Positions 33,831 through 43,623 of a stretch of DNA of 64,000 nucleotides are shown in pieces. The DNA is taken from NCBI RefSeq assembly GCF_004015185.1, contig NZ_CP025746.1:5287776-5351775 (forward strand). The letters are read 5' to 3'. The DNA is from Clostridium manihotivorum (GTDB taxonomy: Bacteria; Bacillota; Clostridia; Clostridiales; Clostridiaceae). A program made the position numbers and the translations under genes. Position 1 is the first letter of the stretch, and each line of letters begins with the position of its first letter. Under the pieces are notes generated by a model. It did not search any database and was not told where the DNA came from. It saw only the letters and a list, made by a program, of their open reading frames with translations.

Positions 33831-34700
33831 CTACCAGCCTCTTTCTTCAAATTTACTTACCAATTCTTCACAATTAATACCTACCATAGGCTCTCCCAAA
33901 TCTTCTGAAACCTCAGCTATTATTTTAGGATCATTGTAGTAAGTTGTAGCCATTACTATAGCTTTTGCTCTCTTTTCAGGATCTCCAGATTTAAATATAC
34001 CTGATCCAACAAATACACCTTCTGCACCAAGTTTCATCATCAGAGCAGCATCAGCAGGAGTTGCAACTCCACCTGCAGCAAAGTTTACCACTGGGAGCTT
34101 TCCATTTTCCCATACGTATTGTATTAGGTCAAAAGGAGCTGCAAATTCCTTTGCTAAAGTCATTAGTTCATCCTTAGGTGAATTTTTCACTCTTCTTATA
34201 TCTTCCATTATGCATCTCATATGAGTTACAGCTTGAACAACATCTCCGGTACCTGCTTCTCCTTTAGTTCTTATCATGGCTGCACCTTCGCCAATTCTTC
34301 TTAAAGCCTCACCTAAATTTCTAGCTCCACAAACAAAAGGAACCTTAAAGCTAGACTTATCTATATGATACTTATCATCTGCTGGCGTCAAGACTTCACT
34401 TTCGTCTATAAAGTCAATTCCTATAGCCTCTAGAACTTCAGCTTCCACAAAATGACCTATTCTCACCTTAGCCATAACAGGTATTGAAACAGCTGCTTGT
34501 ATTTCTTTTATCATCTTAGGATCAGACATTCTAGCAACTCCGCCCTCTTTTCTTATATCTGCTGGAACTTTTTCAAGTGCCATAACAGCACAAGCTCCAG
34601 CTCTTTCTGCAATTATAGCTTGTTCGGCATTAACTACATCCATTATTACTCCGCCCTTAAGCATCTGAGCAAGATTCTTATTTAGTTCATATCTTCCCAT
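33831..34700 (-). CDS. pdxS: Pyridoxal 5'-phosphate synthase subunit PdxS
   Basis: The 289-residue (beta/alpha)8 barrel contains [13 protein letters not shown], the substrate lysine region [31 protein letters not shown] and [20 protein letters not shown]. It condenses ribose 5-phosphate, glyceraldehyde 3-phosphate and ammonia into PLP. It forms an operon with pdxT and is divergent from luxS. Confidence 0.97.
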   Translation of the reverse strand: MGRYELNKNLAQMLKGGVIMDVVNAEQAIIAERAGACAVMALEKVPADIRKEGGVARMSDPKMIKEIQAAVSIPVMAKVRIGHFVEAEVLEAIGIDFIDESEVLTPADDKYHIDKSSFKVPFVCGARNLGEALRRIGEGAAMIRTKGEAGTGDVVQAVTHMRCIMEDIRRVKNSPKDELMTLAKEFAAPFDLIQYVWENGKLPVVNFAAGGVATPADAALMMKLGAEGVFVGSGIFKSGDPEKRAKAIVMATTYYNDPKIIAEVSEDLGEPMVGINCEELVSKFEERGW

Positions 34701-35030
34701 ATCTACACCCCTAACTATTTTATAAAAGTTATCTTGATATTACTTAGCGACTTTCTGTGAGCCAATGTATGATAACTTAAATAAAATTATAATTAAATGT
34801 ATTTATTTTACAAGTGTACCGATACATTCAATTAATTACTTTTTATTCAATAAATCACCATATGAATCTATTGACTAGTAGGTTTTAAGATGATAGTATT
34901 AAATTAATCTTATCGGAATACTAAGATATAAACAATATGATAATCCACAGTTCTTAGTAGAATATAATTTTCTAAAGATTAAAAATGTATTATAATTAAA
35001 TTAATTGCAAATTAGTAGGAGTGATTATAA
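34701..35030. other. Divergent promoter region between pdxS and luxS
   Basis: The 330 bp gap holds promoters for both directions. No riboswitch, PdxR-type direct repeats or small gene were recognised by eye. Confidence 0.4.
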
Positions 35031-35510
35031 ATGGAGAAAATCGCGAGCTTTACAGTGAATCACTTGGATTTACTTCCTGGTGTATATGTTTCAAGAAAAG
35101 ATAAGTTTCAAGATGTAGTTCTGACAACCTTTGATATAAGAATGACTAGACCAAACCTTGAACCTGTTATGAATACTGCTGAGATCCATGCCTTTGAGCA
35201 TTTAGGTGCAACTTTCTTAAGAAATCATAACACTTATGCCTCAAAGACTGTTTACTTTGGACCTATGGGGTGCAGAACTGGTTTTTATTTAATACTTCAA
35301 GGTGATTATGAGTCAAAGGATATAGTTGAACTATTAAAAGAAATGTATCAATTTGTAGCTGAATTTGAAGGAGATATTCCTGGTGCATCAGCTAGAGATT
35401 GTGGAAACTATTTAGATATGAATCTTCCAATGGCTAAGTACTTAGCAAATAAGTTCTTAAAAGAAGTATTACTAGTAATAACTGATAAAAACCTAGTTTA
35501 TCCAGAGTAA
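35031..35510 (+). CDS. luxS: S-ribosylhomocysteine lyase
   Basis: The 159-residue enzyme has the metal ligands HAFEH (His-x-x-Glu-His) and the Cys in ARDCGNY, plus GPMGCRTGFY with the catalytic cysteine. It splits S-ribosylhomocysteine into homocysteine and the AI-2 precursor DPD. TAGGAGTG precedes the ATG. A terminator follows. With the agr locus it gives the window two potential cell-cell signalling routes, though LuxS may serve only methyl recycling. Confidence 0.97.
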   Translation: MEKIASFTVNHLDLLPGVYVSRKDKFQDVVLTTFDIRMTRPNLEPVMNTAEIHAFEHLGATFLRNHNTYASKTVYFGPMGCRTGFYLILQGDYESKDIVELLKEMYQFVAEFEGDIPGASARDCGNYLDMNLPMAKYLANKFLKEVLLVITDKNLVYPE

Positions 35511-35575
35511 GCTAGCTTAGTTTCATTGATAAGCTATTAAAATCTGTAAAACTATATAAAAGTAACTTCAAAAAT

Positions 35576-35626
35576 GAAAAGCCTCTTGTTCAAAACTATT
35601 ATTTGTCTTGAACAGAGGCCTTTTTA
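35576..35626 (+). terminator. Terminator between luxS and the blaR1-like gene
   Basis: GCCTCTTGTTCAA pairs with TTGAACAGAGGC, with AAAA before and TTTTT after, so it may serve both convergent genes. Confidence 0.85.
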
Positions 35627-35635
35627 CCATATTCA

Positions 35636-37618
35636 TCACTTTACTGACTGATTCAAAAGTTTAGACATCGTATCTATTGAAAAAGTATTTATTTTCCACT
35701 GATTATTTTCAAATATAAGTCCTATACGCCCTTTTTCTTCATCAGTTTTTACTGTATTGTCTTTGGTGTACGTTTCCTGTATAGTAACAGTAAAGTTAGT
35801 TTCTAGCTTATTTTCCTTGCTATCTTTAAAACTCTTTTCAAATTCTATATTCTTAATCTTTCCCCTAGCTTGATTATCTGCGCTAAATTTAATATTTCTT
35901 AAATAGAACCTATTTGACACTAAGTCTGATATGGCTTCATTAGTCATATATTTCTTAAAGGGTATATATGCATTTTCATAATTAGTTGGCTGAAGAGTCG
36001 CTATGGCATCACTTGACTCAATATTATAAAATTGTTCAAAAAAATTACTTGCCAAATTCGTTGCCTGCTCTTCTGAAGCTGTTTCTGATGTATCTGCTTT
36101 AGATTTATCAAAGTTCAATACATCCCCAAGTAAATATTCTTTTCTGTACTCACTACCATCTTCGTTTGTCCATCCAACCTCTATTTTTATAGTCTTAAGT
36201 AACTCTTTGACCTCATCATCACTTAATCCTTTGTAGTATATAATAGGAGTTCTTTCTGCTGTGGCGAAATCTTCACTATCATTGTTCTGATAAGAAGATG
36301 GCCCAAACCAAAACCTATTGTTGCTATTATTTAATGGCTTAACTATATCCTCTGATTCTGGTACCTCCAGCAGTTTAGATGAAACATTTTTGGCATTGGC
36401 AATCTCTACCTTTAGATATAGTTTTCTGAAATCATCTTTTGAAGCACTTTTCAGTTCTTTTGTTCCAACCTCACCATACTCTTCATCTGTTAATCCACCT
36501 AATGTTGCTATAATATTTACTTGAGGTCCACTATTTTTATTAAAAACCTTGCCTTTACCATTGGTCATACCAACTAATACAATAACTAGAATTAATGCTC
36601 CTGCAGCCAACGCCCACTTAAAAGAATGTTTACCATGAGCAGCAATCATCTTTATTCTTGTCTTAATACTAGACTTATTTCTTACCATGCTAGTTGTAAC
36701 TATTCCAAATCTATCTCTGGTAATAGTACTTGCTAAGTTGATTATGGTTTCCCCATAAGATTTATATTCAAAATCATTCAATTTTGACAACACATAGGAA
36801 TCACAAGCTATCTCACAGTCCTCTCTCATTTTAAAGAAAGAATACCAAATTAATGGATTAAACCAATGTAAACACTGCAGTATAATTAGTAGCCAGTTAA
36901 CAAGTACATCTTTTCTTTTTAGATGTCCAAGTTCATGCATAAAGATATACCGTTTTTCTTGTTCTGATAAATTGCTCAACGTCTCAAAGGAAATAAGTAG
37001 CCTAGGCTTTATCCACCCATATATAGATGGCACACTATTATTATCCACATCAACTATTGGTATATCCCTAGCTATGCTCATAGATATCTTGCACTGAACT
37101 AGAAGCTTTAATGTACTTTCGTCCTTACATTTTGGTTTTAGATTTAATTTCATTGCAAAAGTTCTATTTACAACTACTATATTTAAAAATAATATAGCTG
37201 CGCCTATAGCCCATATTATACTTAATGTTTTATAATCTAACGTACTACCATTAGTTTTTGAAATATGATTATTATCCTTTAAATTTTCTTGAGAATCGCT
37301 TTTTATATTATTCTGATTGTTTTTAGAAGTATCATGATTGTTTGTTGTTTGAAATGCATCAATATCTTTATTATTAAATGATATCTTGTCTGTAGACATG
37401 CTGTAGCTTGATAGCTTCAAAATATTAAAAACACTGAATTTACTTTCCGGTGCATATGGCATTAGAAGCCTGACAATAAGAAGGAACCATATTAAGTAAT
37501 GCCAATTAGCCTTTAATTTCGTTTTAAATATTCTTTTTACTAACATTATACTTATAGCTACTATACTCCCCATAAAAGATAGAGAAAGAATAATTTTAAA
37601 CAAAACTTCTAAGTTCAT
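35636..37618 (-). CDS. blaR1: BlaR1/MecR1-family (M56) membrane metalloprotease with an atypical sensor
   Basis: The 660-residue protein has membrane segments near 5-25, 38-54 and 130-150. Its M56 zinc protease site is HELGH at 228-232, with the downstream EIACD. A further membrane segment is at about 333-355. In BlaR1/MecR1 the C-terminal part is a penicillin-binding domain with SxxK and KTG motifs. Here the 300-residue outer part lacks them, and its last 130 residues (SNFFEQFYNIESSDAI...NNQWKINTFSI) look NTF2-like. It should sense a signal other than beta-lactam and cleave the repressor encoded by the adjacent upstream gene. Confidence 0.88.
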   Translation of the reverse strand: MNLEVLFKIILSLSFMGSIVAISIMLVKRIFKTKLKANWHYLIWFLLIVRLLMPYAPESKFSVFNILKLSSYSMSTDKISFNNKDIDAFQTTNNHDTSKNNQNNIKSDSQENLKDNNHISKTNGSTLDYKTLSIIWAIGAAILFLNIVVVNRTFAMKLNLKPKCKDESTLKLLVQCKISMSIARDIPIVDVDNNSVPSIYGWIKPRLLISFETLSNLSEQEKRYIFMHELGHLKRKDVLVNWLLIILQCLHWFNPLIWYSFFKMREDCEIACDSYVLSKLNDFEYKSYGETIINLASTITRDRFGIVTTSMVRNKSSIKTRIKMIAAHGKHSFKWALAAGALILVIVLVGMTNGKGKVFNKNSGPQVNIIATLGGLTDEEYGEVGTKELKSASKDDFRKLYLKVEIANAKNVSSKLLEVPESEDIVKPLNNSNNRFWFGPSSYQNNDSEDFATAERTPIIYYKGLSDDEVKELLKTIKIEVGWTNEDGSEYRKEYLLGDVLNFDKSKADTSETASEEQATNLASNFFEQFYNIESSDAIATLQPTNYENAYIPFKKYMTNEAISDLVSNRFYLRNIKFSADNQARGKIKNIEFEKSFKDSKENKLETNFTVTIQETYTKDNTVKTDEEKGRIGLIFENNQWKINTFSIDTMSKLLNQSVK

Positions 37619-38002
37619 TTACTTTTTACCCCTACTCTCTTCATCAAGTATTTTCCTCAATTCATCTATCTCTTCAGTAGATAGATGCTTATCTTCTATA
37701 AAGTTTTTCAGTAATAGTTTAAGTGAACCATCATAGACCTTGTGAAGAAAAGTCTTAGTTTCTGCACTTTTACATTCCTCTTCTGTAACTAATGGATAGT
37801 ACAAATTAAAGCTCCCCTCTTTATTCACTCCAACAGCCTCCTTCTTTACAAGCCTGCTTATCAGAGTGTGAATGGTCTTTGGACTCCAGCTATTTTCTTC
37901 TTTCAACCCATCAATTATTTCGGAAGAACTAATTGGGGCTTTGCTCCATAAAACTTTCATTACCTGCCATTCGGCATTAGATATATTAGGAAAACCATTC
38001 AT
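37619..38002 (-). CDS. blaI: BlaI/MecI-family repressor
   Basis: The 127-residue winged-helix repressor starts MNGFPNISNAEWQVMKVLW and contains SPKTIHTLISRLVKKEAVGV as the recognition region. The dimerisation tail ends near KKILDEESRGKK-like residues. ATG 38002 is preferred: AGAAGGTG precedes it, and an upstream in-frame TTG (38068) lies inside the promoter. It is directly followed by the M56 protease gene that should inactivate it. Two BlaI-type operators lie upstream, so the pair is autoregulated. Confidence 0.92.
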   Translation of the reverse strand: MNGFPNISNAEWQVMKVLWSKAPISSSEIIDGLKEENSWSPKTIHTLISRLVKKEAVGVNKEGSFNLYYPLVTEEECKSAETKTFLHKVYDGSLKLLLKNFIEDKHLSTEEIDELRKILDEESRGKK

Positions 38003-38017
38003 ATTAAAACACCTTCT

Positions 38018-38053
38018 TACACTTGTAGTCTGTAATTCAATACTACACTTGTA
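38018..38053 (-). promoter_or_regulatory. Two BlaI-type operators (TACA-N2-TGTA)
   Basis: TACACTTGTA occurs at 38018-38027 and 38044-38053, 26 bp apart. The second extends to the palindrome CTACA-CT-TGTAG. This matches the TACAnnTGTA dyad of BlaI/MecI. Confidence 0.88.
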
Positions 38054-38068
38054 GTCTATCCCTGTCAA
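38040..38068 (-). promoter_or_regulatory. Sigma-A promoter of blaI-blaR1
   Basis: TTGACA (38068-38063) and TAGTAT (38045-38040) are 17 bp apart on the minus strand. One operator lies in the spacer and one just downstream, as expected for repression. Confidence 0.85.
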
Positions 38069-38216
38069 GTACTTTTTTGTAATTTTATTACTATTAGTTT
38101 AATAAGACTACTCATTAATTCCGCTAGAATATTTGAAAGTATATTTCAATATTAACGGTTCATCTCTTTAACAATAACTGATATATTGAATATATATATT
38201 ATAGAGTCATACTCTA

Positions 38217-38322
38217 TATAGGTAATCTTTATGAAAACTTAATTTATACATGTTTGATAGTCCTGGCTTCTGGGGATCATCAAACATACATAAATTAATA
38301 GTTGAAGTTGGAAACCTAGATA
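38217..38322. repeat. Family A element, full-length copy A3 (inverted orientation)
   Basis: It reads TATAGGTAATCTTTATGAAA at the left and ATTAATAGTTGAAGTTGG near the right end, the reverse of A1. The core hairpin TGTTTGATAGTCC / GGGGATCATCAAACA is clear. It lies in the 560 bp gap between blaI and the YjgB-type gene, which holds no other recognised feature. Confidence 0.75.
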
Positions 38323-38561
38323 TATCAGTTCAATCCTTAGACTCAAAATAAGGCTTTCGAGGAATTTGCGAAGCTTTATTTTGATAAATTTCATTTTCAA
38401 GTAGTATGTCCATAAATAGCTAGAATAATAATATGATAGTATAATTAATGAGCACTGGTTGTTTCACTTACTATTGCTATAGTTTAAAGCATAAAAATAC
38501 TAATTTATGCTAAATATATAGTAGTAATCTATAAATACACCCTACGATAAGGAGAATATCT

Positions 38562-39281
38562 ATGATTAAAAGATCAAAGAGCAAACTCTGTATTTTTCTA
38601 GTATCATTCTTATGTCTCACTCTTTTAGTTGGCTGCGGAAGTTCCTCAACCAGTAAAAACAATACAAGTACTAACAATACAAATAATGCAGCAAATAATA
38701 GTAATAATAGTAGTACTGATGAAAATACTTCAAACTCCTCTACTTCAAATACATCATCTCAAAATAACAATAGTTCTAATTCAAATGCAAGTAATACCAA
38801 TAAGCCTCAGGGACAAAATAACGTCTCAAGCCAAAGCGTAGTACTTTTAAATAATATCTATGCACTTTCAAAGGAAGGAAAAGTTCCTGAATGTGAATTT
38901 ATTTGCAAGACCAATATATTAAACGAGGTTACTAAAAAGTGGGGAAATCCTGACAAACAAGACTATGCTGGCCAAGGCCGTTATGCAGTTTATTCTAGTA
39001 AAAAAGTACACTTCGGAGTAAATAAAGGTGAGCAGATCTTTGATGTTAGATCCTTTAAAGATAACCTAAAGATAATAAAATATAATGATGTAGAAAAAAC
39101 TTTAGGTAAACCTGCAGTTATAAATAAGACTAACACTGAAAATATAGTAATTTATGATGTAAACAAAACGTATCAGCTTATGCTGATTTTCCCAAAGCCA
39201 ACAGATACAAATAAAAACCCTTCACTTGATCATATATCTGTATACAGCCCAGCTGATGCTAAGAACAATATGGCAGGTTAA
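38562..39281 (+). CDS. yjgB: YjgB-type (DUF4309) lipoprotein
   Basis: A signal peptide with lipobox (LLVGC, Cys about 26) is followed by a low-complexity Ser/Asn/Thr linker of about 65 residues. A DUF4309 domain then runs to the C-terminus: LLNNIYALSKEGKVPECEF, VTKKWGNPDKQDY, YAVYSSKKVHFGVNKG, VEKTLGKPA, LDHISVYSP. Bacillus YjgB is a cell-envelope protein of unknown function with this domain. The linker probably spans the wall. AAGGAG precedes the ATG. Confidence 0.87.
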   Translation: MIKRSKSKLCIFLVSFLCLTLLVGCGSSSTSKNNTSTNNTNNAANNSNNSSTDENTSNSSTSNTSSQNNNSSNSNASNTNKPQGQNNVSSQSVVLLNNIYALSKEGKVPECEFICKTNILNEVTKKWGNPDKQDYAGQGRYAVYSSKKVHFGVNKGEQIFDVRSFKDNLKIIKYNDVEKTLGKPAVINKTNTENIVIYDVNKTYQLMLIFPKPTDTNKNPSLDHISVYSPADAKNNMAG

Positions 39282-39372
39282 TAAGATTTCTTTTTACTGT
39301 TTAACCTAAACATCTGTTCTAATGCCTTGGTATTGCTATTTTGAACTTCAGAAAATGTAAATTCCTAAACAG

Positions 39373-39419
39373 TAAAAAGCTTCGTTAAAGTGAGTTTTTC
39401 TTTAGCGAAGCTTTTTTTG
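39373..39419 (+). terminator. Terminator after the YjgB-type gene
   Basis: AAAAAGCTTCGTTAAAG pairs with CTTTAGCGAAGCTTTTTTT. It is preceded by AAACAGTAAAAA, and TTTTTACTGTTTAACC lies about 80 bp earlier (39290), so it is one of the ACTGTTTA-tagged hairpin units. Confidence 0.82.
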
Positions 39420-39527
39420 TATTGTGCTTTTCTTAAACAAATATTCGAGAACTTTAGTAGATTATATTCTTATTTTTATTATATATGAATCTTAATAATC
39501 CTAGTAATAGTTATATAAAATATCAGC

Positions 39528-41165
39528 TCATTGCTGTACTATATTAAATGCTTCCCAGGCACCGTATACTGAGGATTTTGTTGCATATAGTACGCCATTG
39601 TTATTTAAATCTGCTGTAACATATAAGTTGTTAGCCATTGCTTGAAGAGCTACGGTACCATCTGCTTGTGGTACTTTCTTAAACTTTTCCCATTGCTGAA
39701 TTGAAGTACTTCTAGCTATAAGTTTATTTCCGTTATTAAGGTCAGCAGCTACATATTTTTCATTTACCTTAGATAAAAACGAGATAGTTCCATCTCCATT
39801 ATCTATTACCTTAAACAGTTCCCAGTCTCCAGCGCTACTTCTATTAGCTACTAGTGGATCATTGCCGTAGTTATCTGCACTTATTATATTTCCATTAGCC
39901 CTTGCTGTTAAGTATGAATATCCAGTATTAACTGGTGTAGAAGCTGTTGTATACTTCTTAACTATATTTTGGAAGGAGGTATTAGGTGTAAAGTTATCTG
40001 TATTAAACTTTTGCCACTTATCTGAAATCGTATCAGCACTATCATTGTATATATCCGGAACAGAATTAAAGTTGCTCTTAAAGTATCCCCAATGATTACT
40101 TCCATTAGTAATCTTATATGTCCAGTTTGTCCAAGATGCATTTATTGAATTAAGTTGTCCTAAAAATTTCTCCCATAAGTCATCGAAGTCATATACGCAA
40201 AATTCACCTACATAAACAGGTATGTTCCAAGAATTTTGATGATCTTTTAATTCCTGTATTGCACTATCAATCAAACCATTTTGTGCATTCCAATCATTAG
40301 GTTCATTTCCACTCATAGCATAATAATGCATTTCATAAACTACATTTGTCCATCCATAAACAGAAGGAGCATACAACTGATTCCAGTCCCAAGGTCCTTC
40401 CATATAAATTATGTGATCTGGATCTATAGCTCTAACTGACTGATAAAGCCTATTATAGTATCCATTTAGCTGATCTCTTCCAACTTTATCAGGTTCATTT
40501 AGTAAATCATATCCTGCTATTGTAGGGTTACCTTTATAATGATTTGCTATACCTTGCCATAAGGTTACTGTCCTATCTTGGTATTGGCTATTTTTCCATA
40601 ATTGAGGATCTGAATTTACTTCTCCACAGTTGTCAAAGGTATTCTGTCCTCCAAAAGTACCGTGAAGATCTAAAAGTACATATATACCTCTTGATGAACA
40701 TTCATTTACCAACCAATCTAGCTTACTCCAAGGATCTGATTTCCAATTACCGTACTTATCCATCAAGTCAAGATACAATATAGGTACACGTACAAAATTC
40801 ATTCCCATATCTCTTATATTATCTAAATCACCAGTATTAAGCCATGAACTTTGGTAAGTATTAATTAAGTTTTCTTTAGTAGCTTCTCCAAATCTATTTG
40901 TTAAAGCTTCTCTTAATGTCCATTCGTCTTTAACTCCGAGAGGAGACATCCATCCTTCCTGTAATAACCATCCTCCCAAGTTTGTACCTCTCAGGTTAAC
41001 TACAGAGCCAGTTCCATTATTGTCCCTTATTAGCGTTCCATTTGTTTTTAAGAATCCACTATTTCCTATGGTAGCAGCTTTAACGCTTACCGAAGGAACA
41101 GTTAAATCTCCAAAAACCATACCACTAGCAATTGAAGCTGATAAGACTTTACTCCTTCTTAACAT
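39528..41165 (-). CDS. Secreted GH5 glycosidase with C-terminal beta-trefoil domain
   Basis: An N-terminal signal peptide (1-32, cleavage near VKAA) precedes a GH5 barrel (about 35-400): NLRGTNLGGWLLQEGWM, the acid/base in YDLLNEPD and the nucleophile in VYVGEF. NLGGWL at the start is typical of exo-beta-1,3-glucanase-like GH5 subfamilies. Residues about 415-545 contain three similar segments (YLTARANGNIISADN; YVAADLNNGNKLIARS; YVTADLNNNGVLYATK), a fascin-like beta-trefoil probably binding carbohydrate. The likely substrate is a beta-glucan. No dockerin or LPXTG is present. Monocistronic. Confidence 0.9.
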   Translation of the reverse strand: MLRRSKVLSASIASGMVFGDLTVPSVSVKAATIGNSGFLKTNGTLIRDNNGTGSVVNLRGTNLGGWLLQEGWMSPLGVKDEWTLREALTNRFGEATKENLINTYQSSWLNTGDLDNIRDMGMNFVRVPILYLDLMDKYGNWKSDPWSKLDWLVNECSSRGIYVLLDLHGTFGGQNTFDNCGEVNSDPQLWKNSQYQDRTVTLWQGIANHYKGNPTIAGYDLLNEPDKVGRDQLNGYYNRLYQSVRAIDPDHIIYMEGPWDWNQLYAPSVYGWTNVVYEMHYYAMSGNEPNDWNAQNGLIDSAIQELKDHQNSWNIPVYVGEFCVYDFDDLWEKFLGQLNSINASWTNWTYKITNGSNHWGYFKSNFNSVPDIYNDSADTISDKWQKFNTDNFTPNTSFQNIVKKYTTASTPVNTGYSYLTARANGNIISADNYGNDPLVANRSSAGDWELFKVIDNGDGTISFLSKVNEKYVAADLNNGNKLIARSTSIQQWEKFKKVPQADGTVALQAMANNLYVTADLNNNGVLYATKSSVYGAWEAFNIVQQ

Positions 41166-41535
41166 ACTATACTCCTCCTATTTATAAAAATATTATTAAG
41201 GGTATTACGTATAAATCCCAAATGTCCAGATTTGAAATAATTTATAGTTTCTGTTATATCTTTAATTATTATAACCTCTATTTATAGGCAAGCTTGCGAA
41301 AAATATAATAATACAGGATTATCAGCAGTAACATTCTTCTTTGTTTTAAGTTTCATTTGTATAAATTTTACTATTTGTAATTTCTATAAACAAGTACCCA
41401 AACTTATGAAATAGGGTCGTTTTTTTATTTAATTTCTAAAGTCATAAGATTTAAAAATATTTTCTTTAGAATTACTTAATAATAGTGATGCCATTGGGTT
41501 TAGTTATAAAAAATTCTATAACTTTATAAACAGTA
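41166..41535. other. Upstream region of the GH5 gene
   Basis: About 370 bp of AT-rich sequence between the GH5 start and the terminator of the next operon. It should contain the GH5 promoter; no repeat, riboswitch or operator was recognised. Confidence 0.4.
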
Positions 41536-41571
41536 AAAAGAACTATAGAAAGTCTTTTCCATAGTTCTTTT
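41536..41571 (-). terminator. Terminator of the second ECF operon
   Basis: AAAAGAACTAT (41536-41546) pairs with ATAGTTCTTTT (41561-41571). It is preceded on the + strand by the AACAGTAAAAA tag. Confidence 0.75.
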
Positions 41572-41578
41572 ACATACA

Positions 41579-43054
41579 TTATTTCACCTCAAATACCATC
41601 TGCTTATCCTTCATAAAATCAAACTTTGAAATTATTATATTATAATCCTGATTAGCGTTAACACTATATTGATAATTGAAGGTATTATTTTTATTGTTAG
41701 CCTGTTCTATATACCTAGAGACTTTATCTTTATTATCCTCAATTATTTTTCCTTCTGGATACGTACTACCATTAGGTAGAACCTTAAAGGCATCTGCTGC
41801 TCTTGCTGATATAAAATCTCCATTGAAACTAGCATTTATTTTTATTTTCTCTGCATTTCTCTCAACTGAATTAATTGTAACAGTCATATTATCTCCCTGA
41901 TTATAGGTAATAGGAGCTTTTAAGCTGTTAAGTGATATATATTCATCCTTGCTTGGTATATAAGGCTTTGTTGTATTATCATTAACAGGTCTAGGGGTAA
42001 TAATTATTTTTTTAGGCATTTGTTTAAAAGGTGAAAAGGTTGAAGTCATCATTCCATCTTCTATCTTTGACTCATAAGGAATTATCTTATTTCCCTGTTC
42101 ATCTGTAATATTCATCAAATCAACGCCTATCTGAGATTGTATCAACTTCAATTTATTTAACTTATCTTGCAAATCCTTACTGTTGACATTATTCAAATAC
42201 TCTTCACCTGTTTTTGCATATTCTTCATTAAATTTAGAATCATATTCAGATACTATCTTAGTTTCTGTTGGTGTAATAATTATCTTGTCTATTGAAAACT
42301 TATGGCCCTCTATATCTCTACTATAATTTACGTTTAAAACCTTAGAGCTTTTATCAGACAGCTCTTTTGAGGTTTCTACTTTAAAGTCCCAGGCACCTTG
42401 GGCGAATTTGAAATTTTCAGTGTGTATTTCATTTATATTCCAATCTATATCAATCTTATCCTTTAACTTTAAGTCTGATATATCAAAGGTGGTTATAACT
42501 GCGTATTTTTCTAACTTATCTCCATCTTTTGATATCTTAGTGTCTTCTGTTTTTATTCTACTGGAGTAAGCCTTGTTTAATATCTCTTTTCCATTTATCT
42601 TTAGGCTGTTTTTTCTTAGTTGAACACCCCATTGAAGCTTCTTATCACTAGTTACAGTATATATAAACTTCAAGCTTGATTGATCATATATGACGCCTTG
42701 AATAGCAATTTCTATACCATCATAGGTTTTGCTTATATTCTTCAGATCAGCATTAGATACATAGTTATCATTATAAGAATATATATTTTTAAGATGCTCT
42801 GAAATCTCTCTTAATTGAGGAATATTGTCCGCTAGAGCCGGCGTAGCTACAACTGTTGTAAGGACCAAAAAGGCCACTGAAGCTGCAATTGCTATATTTT
42901 TTCTATTATGACTTTTCTTTTTCACGATCTCAGTGTCATTTCTTATTGCATCATAAGCATTGTTCAACTTAAAATTTATTGTATCAGGAATCTTTAATTC
43001 CTCTTCAACACTTATTTCTCTCTCTATAAATTTACTAAATAGCTTTTCTTCCAT
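41579..43054 (-). CDS. DUF4179-type membrane anti-sigma factor, long form
   Basis: The 491-residue protein has a cytoplasmic region (1-48), a membrane segment (about 50-72, NIAAIAASVAFLVLTTVVATPALA-like) and a long extracytoplasmic part with DUF4179 followed by a further beta-rich domain (DUF5643-like). Its start shares one base with the sigma gene stop (TAATG), so the two are coupled. It is presumed to sequester the ECF sigma factor until an envelope signal arrives. Compare the shorter pair at 6839-8279. Confidence 0.82.
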   Translation of the reverse strand: MEEKLFSKFIEREISVEEELKIPDTINFKLNNAYDAIRNDTEIVKKKSHNRKNIAIAASVAFLVLTTVVATPALADNIPQLREISEHLKNIYSYNDNYVSNADLKNISKTYDGIEIAIQGVIYDQSSLKFIYTVTSDKKLQWGVQLRKNSLKINGKEILNKAYSSRIKTEDTKISKDGDKLEKYAVITTFDISDLKLKDKIDIDWNINEIHTENFKFAQGAWDFKVETSKELSDKSSKVLNVNYSRDIEGHKFSIDKIIITPTETKIVSEYDSKFNEEYAKTGEEYLNNVNSKDLQDKLNKLKLIQSQIGVDLMNITDEQGNKIIPYESKIEDGMMTSTFSPFKQMPKKIIITPRPVNDNTTKPYIPSKDEYISLNSLKAPITYNQGDNMTVTINSVERNAEKIKINASFNGDFISARAADAFKVLPNGSTYPEGKIIEDNKDKVSRYIEQANNKNNTFNYQYSVNANQDYNIIISKFDFMKDKQMVFEVK

Positions 43055-43623
43055 TAACCTCTTACCTCCCTTAGTAAATGAAATAGCTTAAACCTAGCCC
43101 TTGCCAGTCTAGACTTTACTGTACCCTCTGATATACCTAAACACTTTGATATCTCTTTTACACTTAAATCTTCATAATAGTAAAGAAGTATCGGCTCTCT
43201 ATATTTAAGTTCTAAACTTTTTATAGCCTCAAGAACAGGCTGCTTTTCCAAGTTATAGTTATCAATATAAGCTTCTTCCTTATCAGTTTCTTTATTAAAG
43301 AAAACCAACCTCTTTTTGCTTCTCAATATATTATTGCATTCGTTGACCATAATTTTGATTAGCCAAGTTTTGAAGCTATGAAGATTTTTAAGACTTTTTA
43401 GACTTTTATATGCCTTAAGAACAGTTTCCTGCATTGCATCTCCAATATCCTCATCATTATCTAAAATCGTTCTTCCCATTCTATATAGATCAGCTTTATA
43501 TTCTTCAATAATACTTATAAACGCTTCTTTATTTCCGTCTTTAGCTAAGGTTATATTATTTTCAAAGACTGCTATCTTCTCATCTAAGTTAAATATACCA
43601 TCGCCTACTTCATCAAAATACAT
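43054..43623 (-). CDS. ECF-type RNA polymerase sigma factor
   Basis: The 189-residue protein has region 2 (DNDEDIGDAMQETVLKAYKSL) and region 4 (LSVKEISKCLGISEGTVKSRLARARFKL). ATG 43623 is chosen because AGAGGAGA lies just upstream; the longer in-frame extension to 43656 has no such support. The next gene encodes the probable anti-sigma factor. A hydrolase gene is divergently oriented 322 bp away. Confidence 0.9.
   Translation of the reverse strand: MYFDEVGDGIFNLDEKIAVFENNITLAKDGNKEAFISIIEEYKADLYRMGRTILDNDEDIGDAMQETVLKAYKSLKSLKNLHSFKTWLIKIMVNECNNILRSKKRLVFFNKETDKEEAYIDNYNLEKQPVLEAIKSLELKYREPILLYYYEDLSVKEISKCLGISEGTVKSRLARARFKLFHLLREVRG

Noticed and set aside
35636-38002. A beta-lactam resistance operon
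   Set aside because: The sensor lacks penicillin-binding motifs and no beta-lactamase or altered PBP gene is adjacent.
38217-38322. Family A element as a riboswitch upstream of yjgB
   Set aside because: Copies occur in both orientations and between convergent or unrelated genes, which fits a dispersed repeat and not a ligand-sensing leader.
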